Shown here piece by piece: positions 1 to 11,200 of a DNA stretch of 55,573 nucleotides. The position numbers and the translations under genes are program-made. Source of the DNA: an uncultured Burkholderiales bacterium (GTDB lineage Bacteria > Pseudomonadota > Gammaproteobacteria > Burkholderiales > Burkholderiaceae_C); contig CAIWAO010000074.1 of the NCBI GenBank assembly GCA_903910745.1, positions 1-55,573 on the forward strand, written 5' to 3'. The notes beneath the pieces are model-generated. The model saw only the letters and a program-made list of their open reading frames with translations. It was not told where the DNA came from and searched no databases. Positions within the stretch are counted from its first letter, which is position 1. The number at the start of each line of letters is the position of its first letter.

Positions 1-141
1 GAGATGGTGATGCCGGGGGATAACGTGACGATTACAGTCAAGTTGATCAATCCGATTGCGATGGAAGAGGGCCTTAGATTTGCGATCCGTGAGGGTGGTA
101 AAACTGTGGGTGCTGGCGTTGTTGCAAAAATATTGGCTTAA
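1..141 (+). CDS. tuf: Elongation factor Tu, C-terminal end (partial)
   Basis: The window opens in frame inside a gene whose last 46 residues match the C-terminal beta-barrel of elongation factor Tu, including the MPGDNV stretch, the FAIREGG stretch and the GAGVV-K-I end. EF-Tu delivers aminoacyl-tRNA to the ribosome in the cytoplasm. The start and the GTPase domain lie outside the window. The position just before tRNA-Trp and secE-nusG is the usual place for a tuf copy in Burkholderiales. The stop is TAA at 139-141. Confidence 0.95.
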   Translation, partial: EMVMPGDNVTITVKLINPIAMEEGLRFAIREGGKTVGAGVVAKILA

Positions 142-180
142 TTTTAAGTATGACAATAGGCAACTAGGTTGTGATGATCT

Positions 181-256
181 AGGGGTGTAGCTCAATTGGC
201 AGAGCGTCGGTCTCCAAAACCGAAGGTTGGGGGTTCGATTCCCTCCGCCCCTGCCA
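181..256 (+). tRNA. tRNA-Trp (anticodon CCA)
   Basis: A 76-nt cloverleaf is readable. Acceptor arms AGGGGTG and CGCCCCT pair with one G-T wobble. The anticodon CCA is at 214-216, the T-arm carries GGTTCGATTCC, and the 3' CCA (254-256) is encoded in the DNA. It lies between tuf and secE, as in many proteobacteria. The 3' end GCCACCA (253-259) can also pair perfectly with TGGTGGC (275-281), which could influence 3' processing. Confidence 0.97.
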
Positions 257-289
257 CCAGGCCAAGTTTGGTTTTGGTGGCATTTAAAG

Positions 290-311
290 GCCCGCCGTAC
301 CCGGCGGGCTT
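290..311 (+). terminator. GC-rich hairpin after tRNA-Trp (weak terminator or processing signal)
   Basis: GCCCGCC (290-296) and GGCGGGC (303-309) form a perfect 7-bp stem with a 6-nt loop. Only two T residues follow directly, so it is not a strong intrinsic terminator. It may attenuate tRNA readthrough into secE or mark a processing site. Confidence 0.45.
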
Positions 312-355
312 CGGTGTCTTATAAGATCGATTAGATTACAGGATTAAATGCCGTT

Positions 356-739
356 ATGGCTAGTGCAAATATTGAAACAGTGAACCATACAGCAGACTTG
401 GTTAAGACCTCTGTCTCCGCGTTATTGGTGGTTTTGTCTGTCGTTGCTTTTTATTATTTAAGCGACCTAGGCGGGCTTGCCCAGTGGGCGAGTTTGTTGA
501 GTGGGCTAGTTATGGCGATCGTGGTGTTTTTCACCTCAATTCACGGTAAGCAATTGATTGCTTTTGCGAAAGACGCAACTCGTGAAGTTCAAAAAGTTGT
601 ATGGCCGACACGTAAGGAGGCTACCCAAATGACTCTTTACGTTTTTGCTTTTGTGGCTATCATGGCTACATTTTTGTGGTTCACAGATAAAACACTAGAG
701 TGGCTTATCTATGACCTCATTTTGGGATGGAAGAAGTAA
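356..739 (+). CDS. secE: Protein translocase subunit SecE
   Basis: This 127-residue inner-membrane protein is the SecE subunit that clamps SecY in the SecYEG translocon. Three hydrophobic segments are visible (roughly residues 19-37, 43-60 and 92-112), the three-span form known in proteobacteria. The conserved amphipathic motif, about residues 75-90, reads [10 protein letters not shown] and precedes the last span. A short purine patch lies near 338-341; the ATG at 346 is out of frame. The stop overlaps the nusG start (TAATG), so the two genes are probably translationally coupled. Confidence 0.96.
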   Translation: MASANIETVNHTADLVKTSVSALLVVLSVVAFYYLSDLGGLAQWASLLSGLVMAIVVFFTSIHGKQLIAFAKDATREVQKVVWPTRKEATQMTLYVFAFVAIMATFLWFTDKTLEWLIYDLILGWKK

Positions 740-1320
740 TGACCAATTTAGATGAACAATCCATTATTTCTGCTGAACCAGCGCATCCTGACATGCGTTG
801 GTATGTTGTTCATGCATACTCAGGAATGGAAAAAGCTGTAGAGCGCAACATTACTGAGCGTATCAACCGCGAAGGCATGCAATCAAAATTTGGACGTATT
901 TTGGTTCCCACTGAAGAAGTGGTAGAGATGAAAAACGGTCAGCGTAAAACGACTGAGCGACGTTTCTTCCCTGGCTATGTGTTGGTTGAGATGATTATGG
1001 ATGAGCACAGTTGGCATTTGGTCAAGCAAACAAGCAAAGTTACTGGGTTCGTGGGTGGAGCAAAAACCCGTCCCTCTCCTATTTCACAGGCCGATGTGCT
1101 CAAGATCGTTGGTCAAATGCAAGAGGGTACAGATAAGCCGCGTCATAAAGTTGAATTTATGGTAGGAGAGTTTGTAAGGGTCAAGGAAGGACCGTTTACA
1201 GACTTCAACGGCTCAGTGGAAGAGGTGAATTACGAGAAGAATAAGTTGCGCGTGTCGGTCACTATTTTTGGTCGTTCCACACCCGTTGAGCTTGAATTTA
1301 GTCAAGTAGAGAAAACTTGA
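739..1320 (+). CDS. nusG: Transcription termination/antitermination protein NusG
   Basis: NusG binds RNA polymerase through its N-terminal domain, and Rho or ribosomal S10 through its C-terminal KOW domain. The NGN domain begins at [11 protein letters not shown] and has the FPGYVLVEM and TGFVGG motifs. The KOW domain carries [13 protein letters not shown] near residues 142-156. I chose the ATG at 739, giving 193 residues: it overlaps the secE stop by one base and has GGAAGAAG at 729-736. An in-frame ATG at 727 would overlap secE by 13 bases and add four residues. A second NusG-like gene lies at 24148. Confidence 0.96.
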   Translation: MTNLDEQSIISAEPAHPDMRWYVVHAYSGMEKAVERNITERINREGMQSKFGRILVPTEEVVEMKNGQRKTTERRFFPGYVLVEMIMDEHSWHLVKQTSKVTGFVGGAKTRPSPISQADVLKIVGQMQEGTDKPRHKVEFMVGEFVRVKEGPFTDFNGSVEEVNYEKNKLRVSVTIFGRSTPVELEFSQVEKT

Positions 1321-1439
1321 TCAGACCTGGTTAAGAAAAAGTTTTTGCTGTTTTTATGACTCGGCGGCAAATGTAGAGGCAAGAGTCGATCAACCCGGGG
1401 AGCTCTCAAAAAGCGTATGTACCCGCAAGGAGAAAACTA

Positions 1440-1871
1440 ATGGCGAAGAAAATCGTCGGCTACGTAAAGCTGCAAGTGCCCGCAGGAAAGGCTAACCCCT
1501 CTCCACCAATTGGTCCAGCACTGGGTCAACGCGGATTGAACATTATGGAGTTCTGTAAGGCGTTTAACGCGCAGACTCAAGGTGTAGAGCCTGGACTTCC
1601 ATTGCCTGTTGTGATTACTGCATTTGCAGACAAATCCTTCACTTTTATTATCAAGACGCCACCAGCGACAACTTTGATTAAAAAGGCAATCAAGTTGGAC
1701 AAAGGTTCAGCCAAGCCTCATAGTGATAAGGTAGGCAAAATTACTAGAGCGCAACTCGAAGAGATTGCAAAAACCAAAATGAAAGATATGACTGCTGCTG
1801 ATTTGGACGCAGCTGTTCGCACCATCGCGGGTTCTGCTCGCTCGATGGGTGTTAACGTGGAGGGCGTATAA
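1440..1871 (+). CDS. rplK: 50S ribosomal protein L11
   Basis: This 143-residue protein forms the GTPase-associated centre of the 50S subunit with 23S rRNA. The proline-rich N-terminal domain motifs [17 protein letters not shown] and [12 protein letters not shown] are intact, and the C-terminal RNA-binding domain ends in [12 protein letters not shown] strong Shine-Dalgarno, AAGGAG, sits at 1428-1433. The 119-nt gap from nusG holds a weak hairpin (GACTC 1358-1362 with GAGTC 1383-1387). An L1 autoregulatory site would be expected in this leader, but I could not identify one with confidence. rplA follows with no gap. Confidence 0.97.
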   Translation: MAKKIVGYVKLQVPAGKANPSPPIGPALGQRGLNIMEFCKAFNAQTQGVEPGLPLPVVITAFADKSFTFIIKTPPATTLIKKAIKLDKGSAKPHSDKVGKITRAQLEEIAKTKMKDMTAADLDAAVRTIAGSARSMGVNVEGV

Positions 1872-2567
1872 ATGACGAAACTCACTAAAAAACAAAAAGC
1901 TGTAGAAGGCAAAGTTGATAGCAACAAGCTCTATCCATTAGCCGATGCATTAGCGATCGTTAAAGAATGTGCAACTGCTAAATTCGATGAGTCGATCGAT
2001 GTCGCAGTTCAATTGGGTATTGATGCAAAGAAATCTGACCAAGTTGTCCGCGGTGCGGTTGTTATGCCTAACGGTACTGGTAAAACAGCTCGTGTAGCCG
2101 TTTTTGCACAAGGTGCTAAAGCCGAGGAAGCAAAGGCAGCAGGTGCGGATGTCGTCGGCATGGATGATTTGGCTGCTCGCGTAAAGGCTGGCGATATGCC
2201 TTTTGACGTTGTAATTGCGGCTCCAGATGCGATGCGTGTTGTTGGAACATTGGGCCAGATCTTAGGACCTCGTGGACTGATGCCAAATCCGAAAGTCGGA
2301 ACCGTTACTCCCGATGTTGCAACTGCTGTTAAAAACGCAAAAGCTGGACAAGTACAGTTCCGTGTTGATAAGGCCGGAATCGTTCACGCAACGATTGGTA
2401 GAAGGTCATTTGAGTCAGACAAGTTATTAGGAAACTTGGCGGCTTTGGTGGACGCACTGAACAAAGCGAAGCCAGCTACCAGCAAAGGCGTATTTTTACG
2501 TAAGCTGGCTCTGTCTTCAACTATGGGTGTGGGCGTTAGGGTTGACACTCAGACATTGACCGCTTAA
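1872..2567 (+). CDS. rplA: 50S ribosomal protein L1
   Basis: The 231-residue L1 protein binds the mobile L1 stalk of 23S rRNA and, in enterobacteria, represses its own operon. Family signatures are visible: [18 protein letters not shown] near residues 54-71, and the [15 protein letters not shown] motif near 131-145. Length is normal for the family. Its ATG immediately follows the rplK TAA, so it is cotranscribed and probably coupled to rplK. The 273-nt gap that follows is the leader of the next pair of genes. Confidence 0.97.
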   Translation: MTKLTKKQKAVEGKVDSNKLYPLADALAIVKECATAKFDESIDVAVQLGIDAKKSDQVVRGAVVMPNGTGKTARVAVFAQGAKAEEAKAAGADVVGMDDLAARVKAGDMPFDVVIAAPDAMRVVGTLGQILGPRGLMPNPKVGTVTPDVATAVKNAKAGQVQFRVDKAGIVHATIGRRSFESDKLLGNLAALVDALNKAKPATSKGVFLRKLALSSTMGVGVRVDTQTLTA

Positions 2568-2840
2568 AAGAATTTTTTGATTTGAGAAAGTTTTGAGTCC
2601 GCACGATGTGCTGGACTTAAAAATGGTGGGCCGGAGTTTGTAGATTTTTTCTTCATAAACGGGCCATCCAAGACCGTTGGCGTGTGAACTTTGAATAAGA
2701 GCGGCGCACTTAATTAAATGCCAACGCAGATGGCGATCCCACTGTATGGATTTTCCTAACAGTTAAGGTCGCTGAAAAGCAAGCGTGCCTGGATGTGTAG
2801 AACTAAAAACACAAAAGGGTATATTTTTAAGGAGTAGACC
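2568..2840 (+). promoter_or_regulatory. rplJ leader with L10-type nested stem (autoregulatory RNA)
   Basis: The gap before rplJ contains two structures. The first is a hairpin, AGTCC-GCAC (2596-2604) with GTGC-(T)-GGACT (2608-2617). The second is a nested element: an outer stem GCCATC (2663-2668)/GATGGC (2729-2734), an asymmetric internal loop, then GTTGGC (2676-2681)/GCCAAC (2720-2725), with GTGTG opposite CGCAC further in. Stem, asymmetric loop with A/G residues, then stem is the form expected for the L10(L12)4 binding site of the rplJL leader. The fold is seen in the sequence; its role is inferred from position and family knowledge. Confidence 0.75.
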
Positions 2841-3338
2841 TTGAGTCTGAATCGCAGTGAGAAAGAAGCCGTCATACAAGAAGTGACGACCCTCGCCGCA
2901 CAAGCTCAAACGCTAGTGATTGCGGAGTACCGCGGAATCACGGTTGCTGACATGATCAAACTTCGTACCGATGCGCGCAGCAAAGGCGTTACGTTAAGCG
3001 TGTTGAAAAACACTTTAGCAAGACGTGCTGTCGCAGGTGGACCGTTTGAGGTTGTTGCTGACCAGATGACCGGACCGCTTATCTATGGTTTTTCAGTTGA
3101 TGCAATTTCCGCCGCTAAAGTGGTGTCTGACTTTTCTAAAACAAATGATAAGTTGGTCATCCGTGGTGGAGCAACATCTGGCAAGGCATTAGATGTCAAT
3201 GGCGTTAAGACGCTCGCAAATATTCCAACAAAGGAAGTTTTGCTTGCTCAATTGTGTGGATTGTTAATGTCGCCTATCTCCCGTACCGCAGTGGTATTGG
3301 GTGCTTTGGCAGCTAAAAAAGGTGAGGCTGCAGCTTGA
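2841..3338 (+). CDS. rplJ: 50S ribosomal protein L10
   Basis: L10 anchors L7/L12 dimers to the ribosomal stalk base. The 165-residue product has the typical beginning ([10 protein letters not shown]), the [13 protein letters not shown] motif near residues 27-39 and the [10 protein letters not shown] motif near 54-63. The start is TTG, preceded by AAGGAG at 2829-2834 with six bases of spacing. No in-frame ATG lies near the conserved N terminus, so TTG is well supported. A weak start codon plus an L10 leader fits tight translational control. rplL follows after 75 nt. Confidence 0.96.
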   Translation: MSLNRSEKEAVIQEVTTLAAQAQTLVIAEYRGITVADMIKLRTDARSKGVTLSVLKNTLARRAVAGGPFEVVADQMTGPLIYGFSVDAISAAKVVSDFSKTNDKLVIRGGATSGKALDVNGVKTLANIPTKEVLLAQLCGLLMSPISRTAVVLGALAAKKGEAAA

Positions 3339-3413
3339 TAGCGTAATGCATCTTGCTCGGTCAATGTTTAACGGCTGCCGTGTTGGTAGCGAAATTTAAG
3401 TTTAGGAAAACAA

Positions 3414-3794
3414 ATGTCATTTGATAAAGACGCATTTTTAACAGCATTGGATAGCATGACTGTTTTGGATCTCAACGAGTTGGTCAAGGCCATCGAAGAG
3501 AAATTTGGAGTAAGCGCGGCTGCTATGGCAGCTCCTGCTGCGGGTGGTGGTGGTGGCGGCGGTGCAGCTGCTGCTGAGGAGCAAACTGAATTCACAGTGA
3601 ATTTAACTGAAGTTGGCGCTAATAAAGTGTCAGTCATTAAAGCAGTTCGTGAAATTACTGGTCTTGGCCTGAAAGAAGCCAAGGACTTAGTAGATGCAGC
3701 TCCAAAGCCAGTTAAAGAAGGCGTAGCCAAAGCGGACGCAGAAGCAGCTAAGAAGAAGCTTGAAGAAGCAGGCGCAAAAGCAGAGATCAAGTAA
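3414..3794 (+). CDS. rplL: 50S ribosomal protein L7/L12
   Basis: This 126-residue acidic stalk protein recruits translation factors. The N-terminal dimerisation domain (about 1-33) is followed by an Ala/Gly hinge with a run of seven glycines near residues 43-49. The C-terminal domain has the conserved EKTEF-like segment (EQTEF), then [20 protein letters not shown] and the [12 protein letters not shown] segment. The start is preceded by AGGAAAACAA. The gap of about 257 nt to rpoB carries strong RNA hairpins annotated separately. Confidence 0.97.
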   Translation: MSFDKDAFLTALDSMTVLDLNELVKAIEEKFGVSAAAMAAPAAGGGGGGGAAAAEEQTEFTVNLTEVGANKVSVIKAVREITGLGLKEAKDLVDAAPKPVKEGVAKADAEAAKKKLEEAGAKAEIK

Positions 3795-3892
3795 TCTACT
3801 TTCGCTAAAGGTGGCGGCTCTCAAAAGGAGCTGCTGCCTTTAAGCGCTTCAAAGAGCGCACACGAAAGTAGAGACTCCTCTACTTTCGTGTG
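3795..3892 (+). promoter_or_regulatory. Tandem long hairpins between rplL and rpoB (attenuator/RNase III-type processing region)
   Basis: Hairpin A has arms 3807-3820 and 3828-3841: 14 continuous pairs including three G-U pairs, with a 7-nt loop. Hairpin B is a perfect 15-bp stem, CACACGAAAGTAGAG (3859-3873) with CTCTACTTTCGTGTG (3878-3892), closed by the loop ACTC. TCTACTTTCG occurs at 3795-3804 and again at 3879-3888, so CGAAAGTAGA (3863-3872) can pair with either copy. No T-run follows B, so it is not an intrinsic terminator. In E. coli this intercistronic region holds an attenuator and an RNase III site; the same role here is inferred. Confidence 0.7.
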
Positions 3893-4051
3893 TCTTCTGA
3901 GCAGACTGCAGGAGAACCTTGGTTCGGGTTGTGTGCAATGCGCAACCGTCCGCCAAAGCTGGTAGAGGCCAGCGACCAAGATCGAGAAATTGAGTAATTG
4001 TTTTACTTGAAATCTTATTCAGTCCCCGAGAGAAATAAATCCGGAGAACTC

Positions 4052-7000
4052 ATGGCTTATACATACACCGAACGCAAACGAATCCGCAAAAGTTTCGGAA
4101 ATCGTGACAGCGTTTTAGAAATTCCATATTTGCTACAAATGCAAAAAGATGCTTACACAGCATTTTTGCAAGCAGATTTAGCGCCAAAAAAACGTAACAA
4201 AGAAGGTTTACAAGCTGCATTTGAAGCGGCTTTCCCAATCGTTTCGCACAATAACTTTGTGGAAATGAAATTTCTCGAATACAACTTAGCAAAGCCAGCG
4301 TTTGACGTACGTGAATGTCAAACTCGTGGACTTACCTTCTCCTCAGCGGTTAGAGCTCGAGTTCAGCTCATCATTTATGACCGCGAATCCTCAAGCTCAC
4401 AATCAAAAGTTGTTAAGGAAGTCAAGGAGCAAGAGGTTTACATGGGCGAAGTTCCTTTGATGACTGACAAAGGCTCTTTCATTATCAATGGTACAGAGCG
4501 TGTTATCGTATCTCAGTTGCACCGTTCACCAGGTGTATTTTTTGAGCATGACAAAGGAAAAACTCATAGTTCAGGTAAGTTGTTGTTCTCTGCAAGAATA
4601 ATCCCTTACCGTGGATCGTGGTTGGATTTTGAATTCGATCCCAAAGACATTCTTTATTTCAGGGTTGACCGTCGACGCAAAATGCCGGTCACAATTTTGC
4701 TTAAGGCTATTGGACTGAATCCAGAAACGATCCTTGCCAATTTCTTTGTAAACGATAGCTTCCGTTTAATGGATAGCGGAGCTCAGATGGAGTTTGTGTC
4801 TGAGCGCTTGAGGGGCGAGGTTGCCCGTTTTGATATTACAGACAAAAACGGTAAAGTCATTGTTGCCAAAGATAAAAGAGTGACTGCTAGGCATACCCGT
4901 GAATTCGAGCAATCCGGCACAACTCATATTAGCGTACCTGAGGACTTCTTGGTCGGTCGAGTAGTAGCCAAAGACATCATGGCGAATGATGACACTGGCG
5001 AGATTATTGTCAAAGCCAATGAAGAGTTGACTGAAGCGTTGTTGGGTAAGTTGCGTGAAGCCAATGTTCAAGACATTCAGTGTATCTACACAAATGAACT
5101 TGATCAAGGTGCTTACATATCTCAAACACTCCGCATTGATGAGACAACGGATGAGTTTGCTGCTCGTGTTGCGATTTATAGAATGATGCGCCCTGGGGAG
5201 CCACCAACCGAGGATGCAGTTCAGGCCCTATTCCAGCGTCTCTTCTACAACAACGACACCTATGATTTATCACGCGTTGGACGCATGAAATTCAATGCAA
5301 GAGTAGGACGTTCAGATAGCACAGGTCCTATGGTTTTGACCAATGAGGACATACTTGCAGTTGTTAAAATTTTGGTTGACCTTAGAAACGGTAACGGAGA
5401 AGTCGATGATATCGACCACTTAGGTAACAGACGTGTAAGATGTGTTGGTGAGCTTGCTGAGAATCAATACCGAACTGGACTGGCAAGAATCGAGAAGGCA
5501 GTAAAAGAGCGTTTGGGCCAAGCAGAACAAGAGCCTTTAATGCCGCACGACTTGATTAATTCAAAGCCAATTTCAGCTGCATTAAAAGAGTTCTTTGGTG
5601 CTTCTCAGTTGTCTCAATTTATGGACCAAACTAATCCATTGTCTGAGATTACACACAAGCGCCGTGTGTCTGCATTAGGCCCAGGCGGATTGACTCGCGA
5701 ACGAGCTGGATTTGAAGTTCGAGATGTTCACGTGACCCATTACGGGCGCGTGTGTCCAATTGAAACCCCAGAGGGTCCAAATATTGGATTGATCAATTCA
5801 CTGGCTTTGTACGCAAGACTTAACGACTACGGATTCATTGAAACACCGTATCGTCAGGTTATAGAGGGTAAAGTTACAAACCAAATTGACTACCTCTCTG
5901 CAATTGAAGAGAGCAAGTATGTGATTGCGCAGGCAAACGCATTGCTTGACAAGGATGGTCGTTTGACCGGAGACTTGGTCTCAGCTCGTGAAAATGGTGA
6001 GTCCATTCTGTGTTCTGCAGAGCGTATCCAGTACATGGATGTGTCTCCAGCTCAGATCGTATCAGTGGCTGCCTCTTTGGTGCCGTTCCTAGAGCACGAT
6101 GATGCCAATCGTGCGTTGATGGGAGCGAACATGCAGCGTCAAGCTGTGCCTGTGTTGCGTCCTGAGAAAGCGTTTGTTGGCACGGGTATCGAGCGTGTAG
6201 CAGCAATCGATTCTGGAACAGTAGTTACGGCTACTCGGGGCGGAGTTGTAGATTATGTAGACGCCACACGTATCGTGGTCCGCGTAAATGACAACGAAAC
6301 ACAAGCTGGTGAAGTGGGCGTAGATATTTATAACCTGATTAAATATCAAAGATCTAACCAAAATACCAACATCCACCAAAGACCGATTGTTAAGCATGGC
6401 GATAAGTTATCAAAAGGCGACGTGGTTGCTGACGGTGCATCAACTGACATAGGTGAATTGGCGCTTGGCCAAAATATGTTAGTTGCATTTATGCCTTGGA
6501 ATGGGTACAACTTTGAAGACTCAATTTTGATCTCTGAGAGAGTTGTCGCAGAAGATCGCTACACATCCATTCACATTGAAGAATTGGTTGTGATGGCGCG
6601 TGATACCAAATTGGGAGCTGAGGAGATCACACGTGATATCCCTAATTTGGCTGAAACCCAGTTAAACAGACTTGATGACTCAGGAATTATTTTTGTAGGA
6701 GCCGAAGTCCAGCCCGGTGACGTTTTGGTCGGAAAAGTCACGCCAAAGGGTGAGACGACACTGACGCCTGAAGAAAAGCTTTTAAGAGCAATTTTCGGTG
6801 AAAAAGCTAGTGACGTTAAAGACACATCTCTGCGCGTGGATCAAGGATCTCAGGGAACCGTGATCGACGTTCAGGTCTTTACACGTGAAGGTATTGTTCG
6901 TGATAAGCGAGCTCAACAAATTATTGATGATGAGCTCAAGCGCTTTCGCTTGGATTTGAATGATCAATTGCGTATTGTTGAAGCCGATGCGTTCATTCGT

Positions 7001-8167
7001 ATCGAGAAACTTCTTGAGGGCAAAGTAGCAAACGGCGGACCTAACAAATTGGCCAAAGGGGCCAAGATTGATGCGGCATACCTTGCAAGCGTAGAGAAGT
7101 TCCATTGGTTTGATATTCGTCCTCAAGATGAAGATGTGGCCTCTCAGCTCGAGAGCATTAAAAATGCACTCGCACAAACCCGTCACAGTTTTGATCTGGC
7201 GTTTGAGGAGAAACGCAAGAAACTTACCCAAGGTGATGAGTTGCCAGCGGGTGTGTTGAAAATGGTTAAAGTCTATTTGGCTGTTAAGCGTCGCTTGCAA
7301 CCAGGTGACAAAATGGCGGGACGTCACGGTAACAAGGGGGTTGTATCCAAAATCGTACCTGTAGAGGATATGCCTTACATGAAGGATGGAACACCTGCGG
7401 ATATCGTTTTGAATCCGCTTGGAGTACCTTCTCGTATGAACGTTGGACAGGTTTTGGAGGTTCACCTTGGATGGGCCGCTAAGGGAATTGGTCAACGCAT
7501 AGGTGACATGTTGCAAGAACAGGCGAAGGCCGCTGAGATTCGCGGCTTCATGGACAAGTTATACAACTCCTCTGGTCACTTAGAGCAACTCAAAGACTTG
7601 AGTGACTCCGAGGTGTTTGAGATGGCTCATAACCTAACTTTGGGTATTCCTTTTGCAACACCAGTGTTTGACGGTGCATCGGAAGAAGAAATTCGTTCAA
7701 TGCTCAAGCTTGCGTACCCAGAGGACGTGATGCTTACAAAAGGATTGACTGCGACTCGTACGCAGGCTCAACTCTTTGACGGACGCACTGGAGAGGCATT
7801 TGAGCGTCCTGTGACGATTGGTTACATGCACGTGCTGAAGCTTCACCATTTGGTTGATGACAAGATGCATGCTCGCTCAACTGGGCCATACAGCTTGGTT
7901 ACACAGCAACCACTCGGCGGTAAAGCTCAGTTTGGTGGACAAAGGTTTGGTGAGATGGAGGTGTGGGCGCTTGAGGCGTACGGCGCGTCTTACACACTAC
8001 AAGAAATGTTGACTGTTAAGTCCGATGACGTTCAAGGACGCACAAAGGTTTACGAAAACATTGTTAAGGGAGAGCATGCGATTGAGGCAGGAATGCCTGA
8101 GTCGTTTAACGTGCTCGTTAAGGAAATTCGTTCGCTGGGAATAGATATTGAGTTGGAGCGTTCTTAA
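4052..8167 (+). CDS. rpoB: DNA-directed RNA polymerase subunit beta
   Basis: This 1371-residue protein is the beta subunit of RNA polymerase. It begins [16 protein letters not shown], as in other betaproteobacteria, and ends with the SLGIDIELE segment. The rifampicin-pocket region starts near residue 516; the Gln, Asp, His and Ser positions that usually mutate to resistance look wild type. The hybrid-binding region around [10 protein letters not shown] and the C-terminal [19 protein letters not shown] block are present. I chose the ATG at 4052, which has GGAG at 4043-4046. A TTG at 3998 would add 18 residues that do not resemble beta subunits. rpoC follows after 93 nt. Confidence 0.98.
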   Translation: MAYTYTERKRIRKSFGNRDSVLEIPYLLQMQKDAYTAFLQADLAPKKRNKEGLQAAFEAAFPIVSHNNFVEMKFLEYNLAKPAFDVRECQTRGLTFSSAVRARVQLIIYDRESSSSQSKVVKEVKEQEVYMGEVPLMTDKGSFIINGTERVIVSQLHRSPGVFFEHDKGKTHSSGKLLFSARIIPYRGSWLDFEFDPKDILYFRVDRRRKMPVTILLKAIGLNPETILANFFVNDSFRLMDSGAQMEFVSERLRGEVARFDITDKNGKVIVAKDKRVTARHTREFEQSGTTHISVPEDFLVGRVVAKDIMANDDTGEIIVKANEELTEALLGKLREANVQDIQCIYTNELDQGAYISQTLRIDETTDEFAARVAIYRMMRPGEPPTEDAVQALFQRLFYNNDTYDLSRVGRMKFNARVGRSDSTGPMVLTNEDILAVVKILVDLRNGNGEVDDIDHLGNRRVRCVGELAENQYRTGLARIEKAVKERLGQAEQEPLMPHDLINSKPISAALKEFFGASQLSQFMDQTNPLSEITHKRRVSALGPGGLTRERAGFEVRDVHVTHYGRVCPIETPEGPNIGLINSLALYARLNDYGFIETPYRQVIEGKVTNQIDYLSAIEESKYVIAQANALLDKDGRLTGDLVSARENGESILCSAERIQYMDVSPAQIVSVAASLVPFLEHDDANRALMGANMQRQAVPVLRPEKAFVGTGIERVAAIDSGTVVTATRGGVVDYVDATRIVVRVNDNETQAGEVGVDIYNLIKYQRSNQNTNIHQRPIVKHGDKLSKGDVVADGASTDIGELALGQNMLVAFMPWNGYNFEDSILISERVVAEDRYTSIHIEELVVMARDTKLGAEEITRDIPNLAETQLNRLDDSGIIFVGAEVQPGDVLVGKVTPKGETTLTPEEKLLRAIFGEKASDVKDTSLRVDQGSQGTVIDVQVFTREGIVRDKRAQQIIDDELKRFRLDLNDQLRIVEADAFIRIEKLLEGKVANGGPNKLAKGAKIDAAYLASVEKFHWFDIRPQDEDVASQLESIKNALAQTRHSFDLAFEEKRKKLTQGDELPAGVLKMVKVYLAVKRRLQPGDKMAGRHGNKGVVSKIVPVEDMPYMKDGTPADIVLNPLGVPSRMNVGQVLEVHLGWAAKGIGQRIGDMLQEQAKAAEIRGFMDKLYNSSGHLEQLKDLSDSEVFEMAHNLTLGIPFATPVFDGASEEEIRSMLKLAYPEDVMLTKGLTATRTQAQLFDGRTGEAFERPVTIGYMHVLKLHHLVDDKMHARSTGPYSLVTQQPLGGKAQFGGQRFGEMEVWALEAYGASYTLQEMLTVKSDDVQGRTKVYENIVKGEHAIEAGMPESFNVLVKEIRSLGIDIELERS

Positions 8168-8190
8168 ACGGAATTACCGAGCCTTTAAGC

Positions 8191-8219
8191 TGCCCCGTCC
8201 TGAGGTTCAGGTTGGGGCA
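8191..8219 (+). promoter_or_regulatory. Hairpin in the rpoB-rpoC spacer
   Basis: TGCCCC (8191-8196) pairs with GGGGCA (8214-8219), and CCTGA (8199-8203) with TCAGG (8207-8211), across a 2x2 internal loop. No T-run follows. It is more likely an mRNA stability or processing element than a terminator, since rpoC lies only 41 nt downstream and must be transcribed with rpoB. Confidence 0.5.
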
Positions 8220-8260
8220 AGCAGTTGGATCTCCTTTGATAAAGAAATGGAAAAAATCTT

Positions 8261-11200
8261 ATGAAATCATTACTCGATTTATTTAAGCAGTTCACACCAG
8301 ATGAGCATTTTGATGCCATCAAAATTGGACTAGCATCGCCTGAGAAAATTCGTTCATGGTCATTTGGTGAGGTTAAAAAACCTGAAACAATTAACTACAG
8401 AACTTTCAAGCCCGAGCGGGACGGTTTGTTTTGCGCAAAGATCTTTGGGCCTATCAAGGACTACGAATGTTTGTGCGGAAAATACAAGCGACTGAAACAT
8501 CGCGGCGTTATTTGTGAAAAGTGTGGAGTTGAAGTTACACAGACCAAAGTTCGTCGTGACCGTATGGGCCACATCGACTTGGCAGCACCTTGCGCACACA
8601 TTTGGTTTTTAAAGTCATTGCCAAGCCGTTTGGGTTTAGTGCTTGACATGACACTTCGTGACATTGAGCGTGTACTTTATTTTGAAGCATACGTTGTAGT
8701 TGATCCTGGCATGACTCCGCTAAAGAAATTTGCGATCATGACTGAAGATGATTTTGATGAGAAAAGTAAAGAGTACGGCGATGAGTTTGTAGCTAAGATG
8801 GGCGCTGAAGGTGTTCGTGATTTGCTAGAGAGCATCGAACTTGACTCAGAGATTGAGCGTTTGCGTGGTGACCTAACAGGCTCAGAAGTTAAGGTTAAGA
8901 AGAACTCCAAGCGTCTGAAAGTGCTTGAGGCATTCAAGAAGTCAGGAATCAAGCCTGAGTGGATGGTTCTGTCTGTGTTGCCAGTTTTACCACCTGATTT
9001 ACGTCCCTTGGTGCCTCTTGACGGTGGTCGATTCGCGACTTCAGATCTGAATGATTTGTACCGAAGAGTGATTAACCGCAATAGTAGACTGCGTAGGCTT
9101 TTAGAGTTGAATGCTCCAGAGATTATCGCTAGAAATGAGAAGCGCATGCTCCAAGAGGCGGTTGACTCATTACTTGACAATGGTCGTCGTGGTAAAGCAA
9201 TGACAGGTGCTAACAAGCGCGCTCTTAAATCTTTGGCCGATATGATCAAAGGTAAGAGTGGCCGATTCCGTCAAAACTTGTTGGGTAAGCGCGTGGATTA
9301 CTCAGGTCGTTCAGTGATTACGGTTGGCCCTACACTGAAACTGCACCAATGCGGTTTACCTAAATTGATGGCACTAGAACTCTTCAAGCCATTCATCTTC
9401 TCACGCTTAGAGGCGATGGGGATCGCAACGACCATTAAGGCTGCAAAGAAGGAAGTTGAATCTGGAACCGCTGTCGTATGGGATATTTTGGAAGAGGTTA
9501 TTAAAGAGCACCCCGTGCTCTTAAACAGAGCCCCAACACTTCACCGCCTTGGTATTCAAGCATTTGAGCCTATCTTGATTGAAGGTAAGGCGATTCAACT
9601 GCACCCACTCGTTTGTTCTGCATTCAATGCGGACTTTGACGGTGACCAAATGGCGGTTCACGTACCGTTGTCTGTAGAGGCACAGATGGAGGCACGTACA
9701 TTAATGTTGTCCTCCAATAACGTGCTTTTCCCGGCCAACGGAGAGCCCTCAATTGTTCCTTCACAAGACGTTGTGCTTGGTTTGTACTATACAACTCGTG
9801 AGCGTATCAACGGCAAAGGCGAGGGAATGGTTTTTGCAGACATCCCCGAGATTATCCGGGCGCTCGAGGCCGGGGTGGTTGAGTTGACTGCCAAGATCAG
9901 CGTGCGTTTGGTTGAGTGGACTAAGGACAAAGATACGGGTGAATTTGTTCCCCACGCATCAGTAGTTGAAACAACTGCAGGTCGTGCTCTATTGTCAGAG
10001 ATATTGCCAAAAGGTTTGCCTTTCAGTAATCTGAATAAAGCACTAAAGAAAAAAGAAATCTCGAAATTAATCAATACATCGTTCCGCAAATGCGGTTTGA
10101 AAGAGACGGTTGTTTTTGCAGACAAATTGCTACAAAACGGATTCCGTTTAGCAACCCGTGCTGGTATCTCTATTGCAATTGATGATATGTTGGTGCCGCA
10201 TGAGAAGCATCAGATCATTGAGGACGCTGAGAAAGAAGTTAAAGACATTGAACAACAATACGTGTCCGGTTTGGTAACCTCTGGAGAGCGCTATAACAAA
10301 GTGGTTGATATTTGGGGCAAAGCTGGCGACTCCGTTTCTAAGGTGATGATGGATCAACTCAGAAAAGAGAAGACCATAGATCGTCACAACAACGAAGTTG
10401 AACAAGAGTCTTTTAACTCTATTTATATGATGGCTGACTCTGGCGCTCGTGGATCTGCAGCGCAGATTAGACAGTTGGCGGGTATGAGGGGATTGATGGC
10501 TAAGCCAGATGGTTCAATTATTGAAACTCCTATTACAGCTAACTTCCGTGAAGGTTTGAATGTGCTTCAGTACTTCATCTCCACCCACGGTGCACGTAAA
10601 GGATTGGCCGACACTGCGCTTAAAACAGCTAACTCCGGTTACTTAACACGTCGTTTGGTTGACGTTACTCAAGACTTGGTTGTGACAGAGGTTGACTGCG
10701 GAACTAACAATGGTCAGTTGATGCGCGCCATCGTTGAAGGCGGAGAGGTTATTGAATCTTTGCGCGACCGAGTGCTCGGACGCACTGCAGTTGAAGATGT
10801 ACTCAACCCAGAAACACGTGAAGTGATTGTTGCAACTGGTGAGATGCTTGATGAGGACAATATCGACGTCATTGAGGCCTTAGGTGTTGACGAGATTAAG
10901 GTGCGCACTGCACTTAACTGTGAAACACGTTTTGGTTTGTGTGCAAAATGTTATGGTCGCGATTTAGGTCGAGGTGGATTGATCAACGTGGGTGAGGCAG
11001 TTGGAGTGATTGCTGCTCAGTCAATTGGTGAGCCAGGTACACAGCTTACGATGCGTACGTTCCACATCGGTGGTGCAGCATCTAGAGCAGCGATTGCCTC
11101 AAGCGTAGAAGCCAAGTCAAACGGTGTCATTGGATTTAACGCAACAATGCGTTACGTAACCAACAGCAAGAAAGAGTTGGTTGTGATCTCTCGCTCTGGT

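Noticed and set aside
3998-4051. TTG-started N-terminal extension of rpoB
   Set aside because: The extra 18 residues do not resemble beta subunits, and the ATG at 4052 has a Shine-Dalgarno and the conserved N terminus.
6782-7516. 244-codon ORF on the minus strand inside rpoB
   Set aside because: It is antisense to a fully conserved part of rpoB, has no ribosome site or recognisable motifs, and its composition looks like a frame shadow.
8677-9249. 190-codon minus-strand ORF inside rpoC
   Set aside because: A shadow of rpoC: Ser/Arg-rich low-quality protein with no family resemblance.
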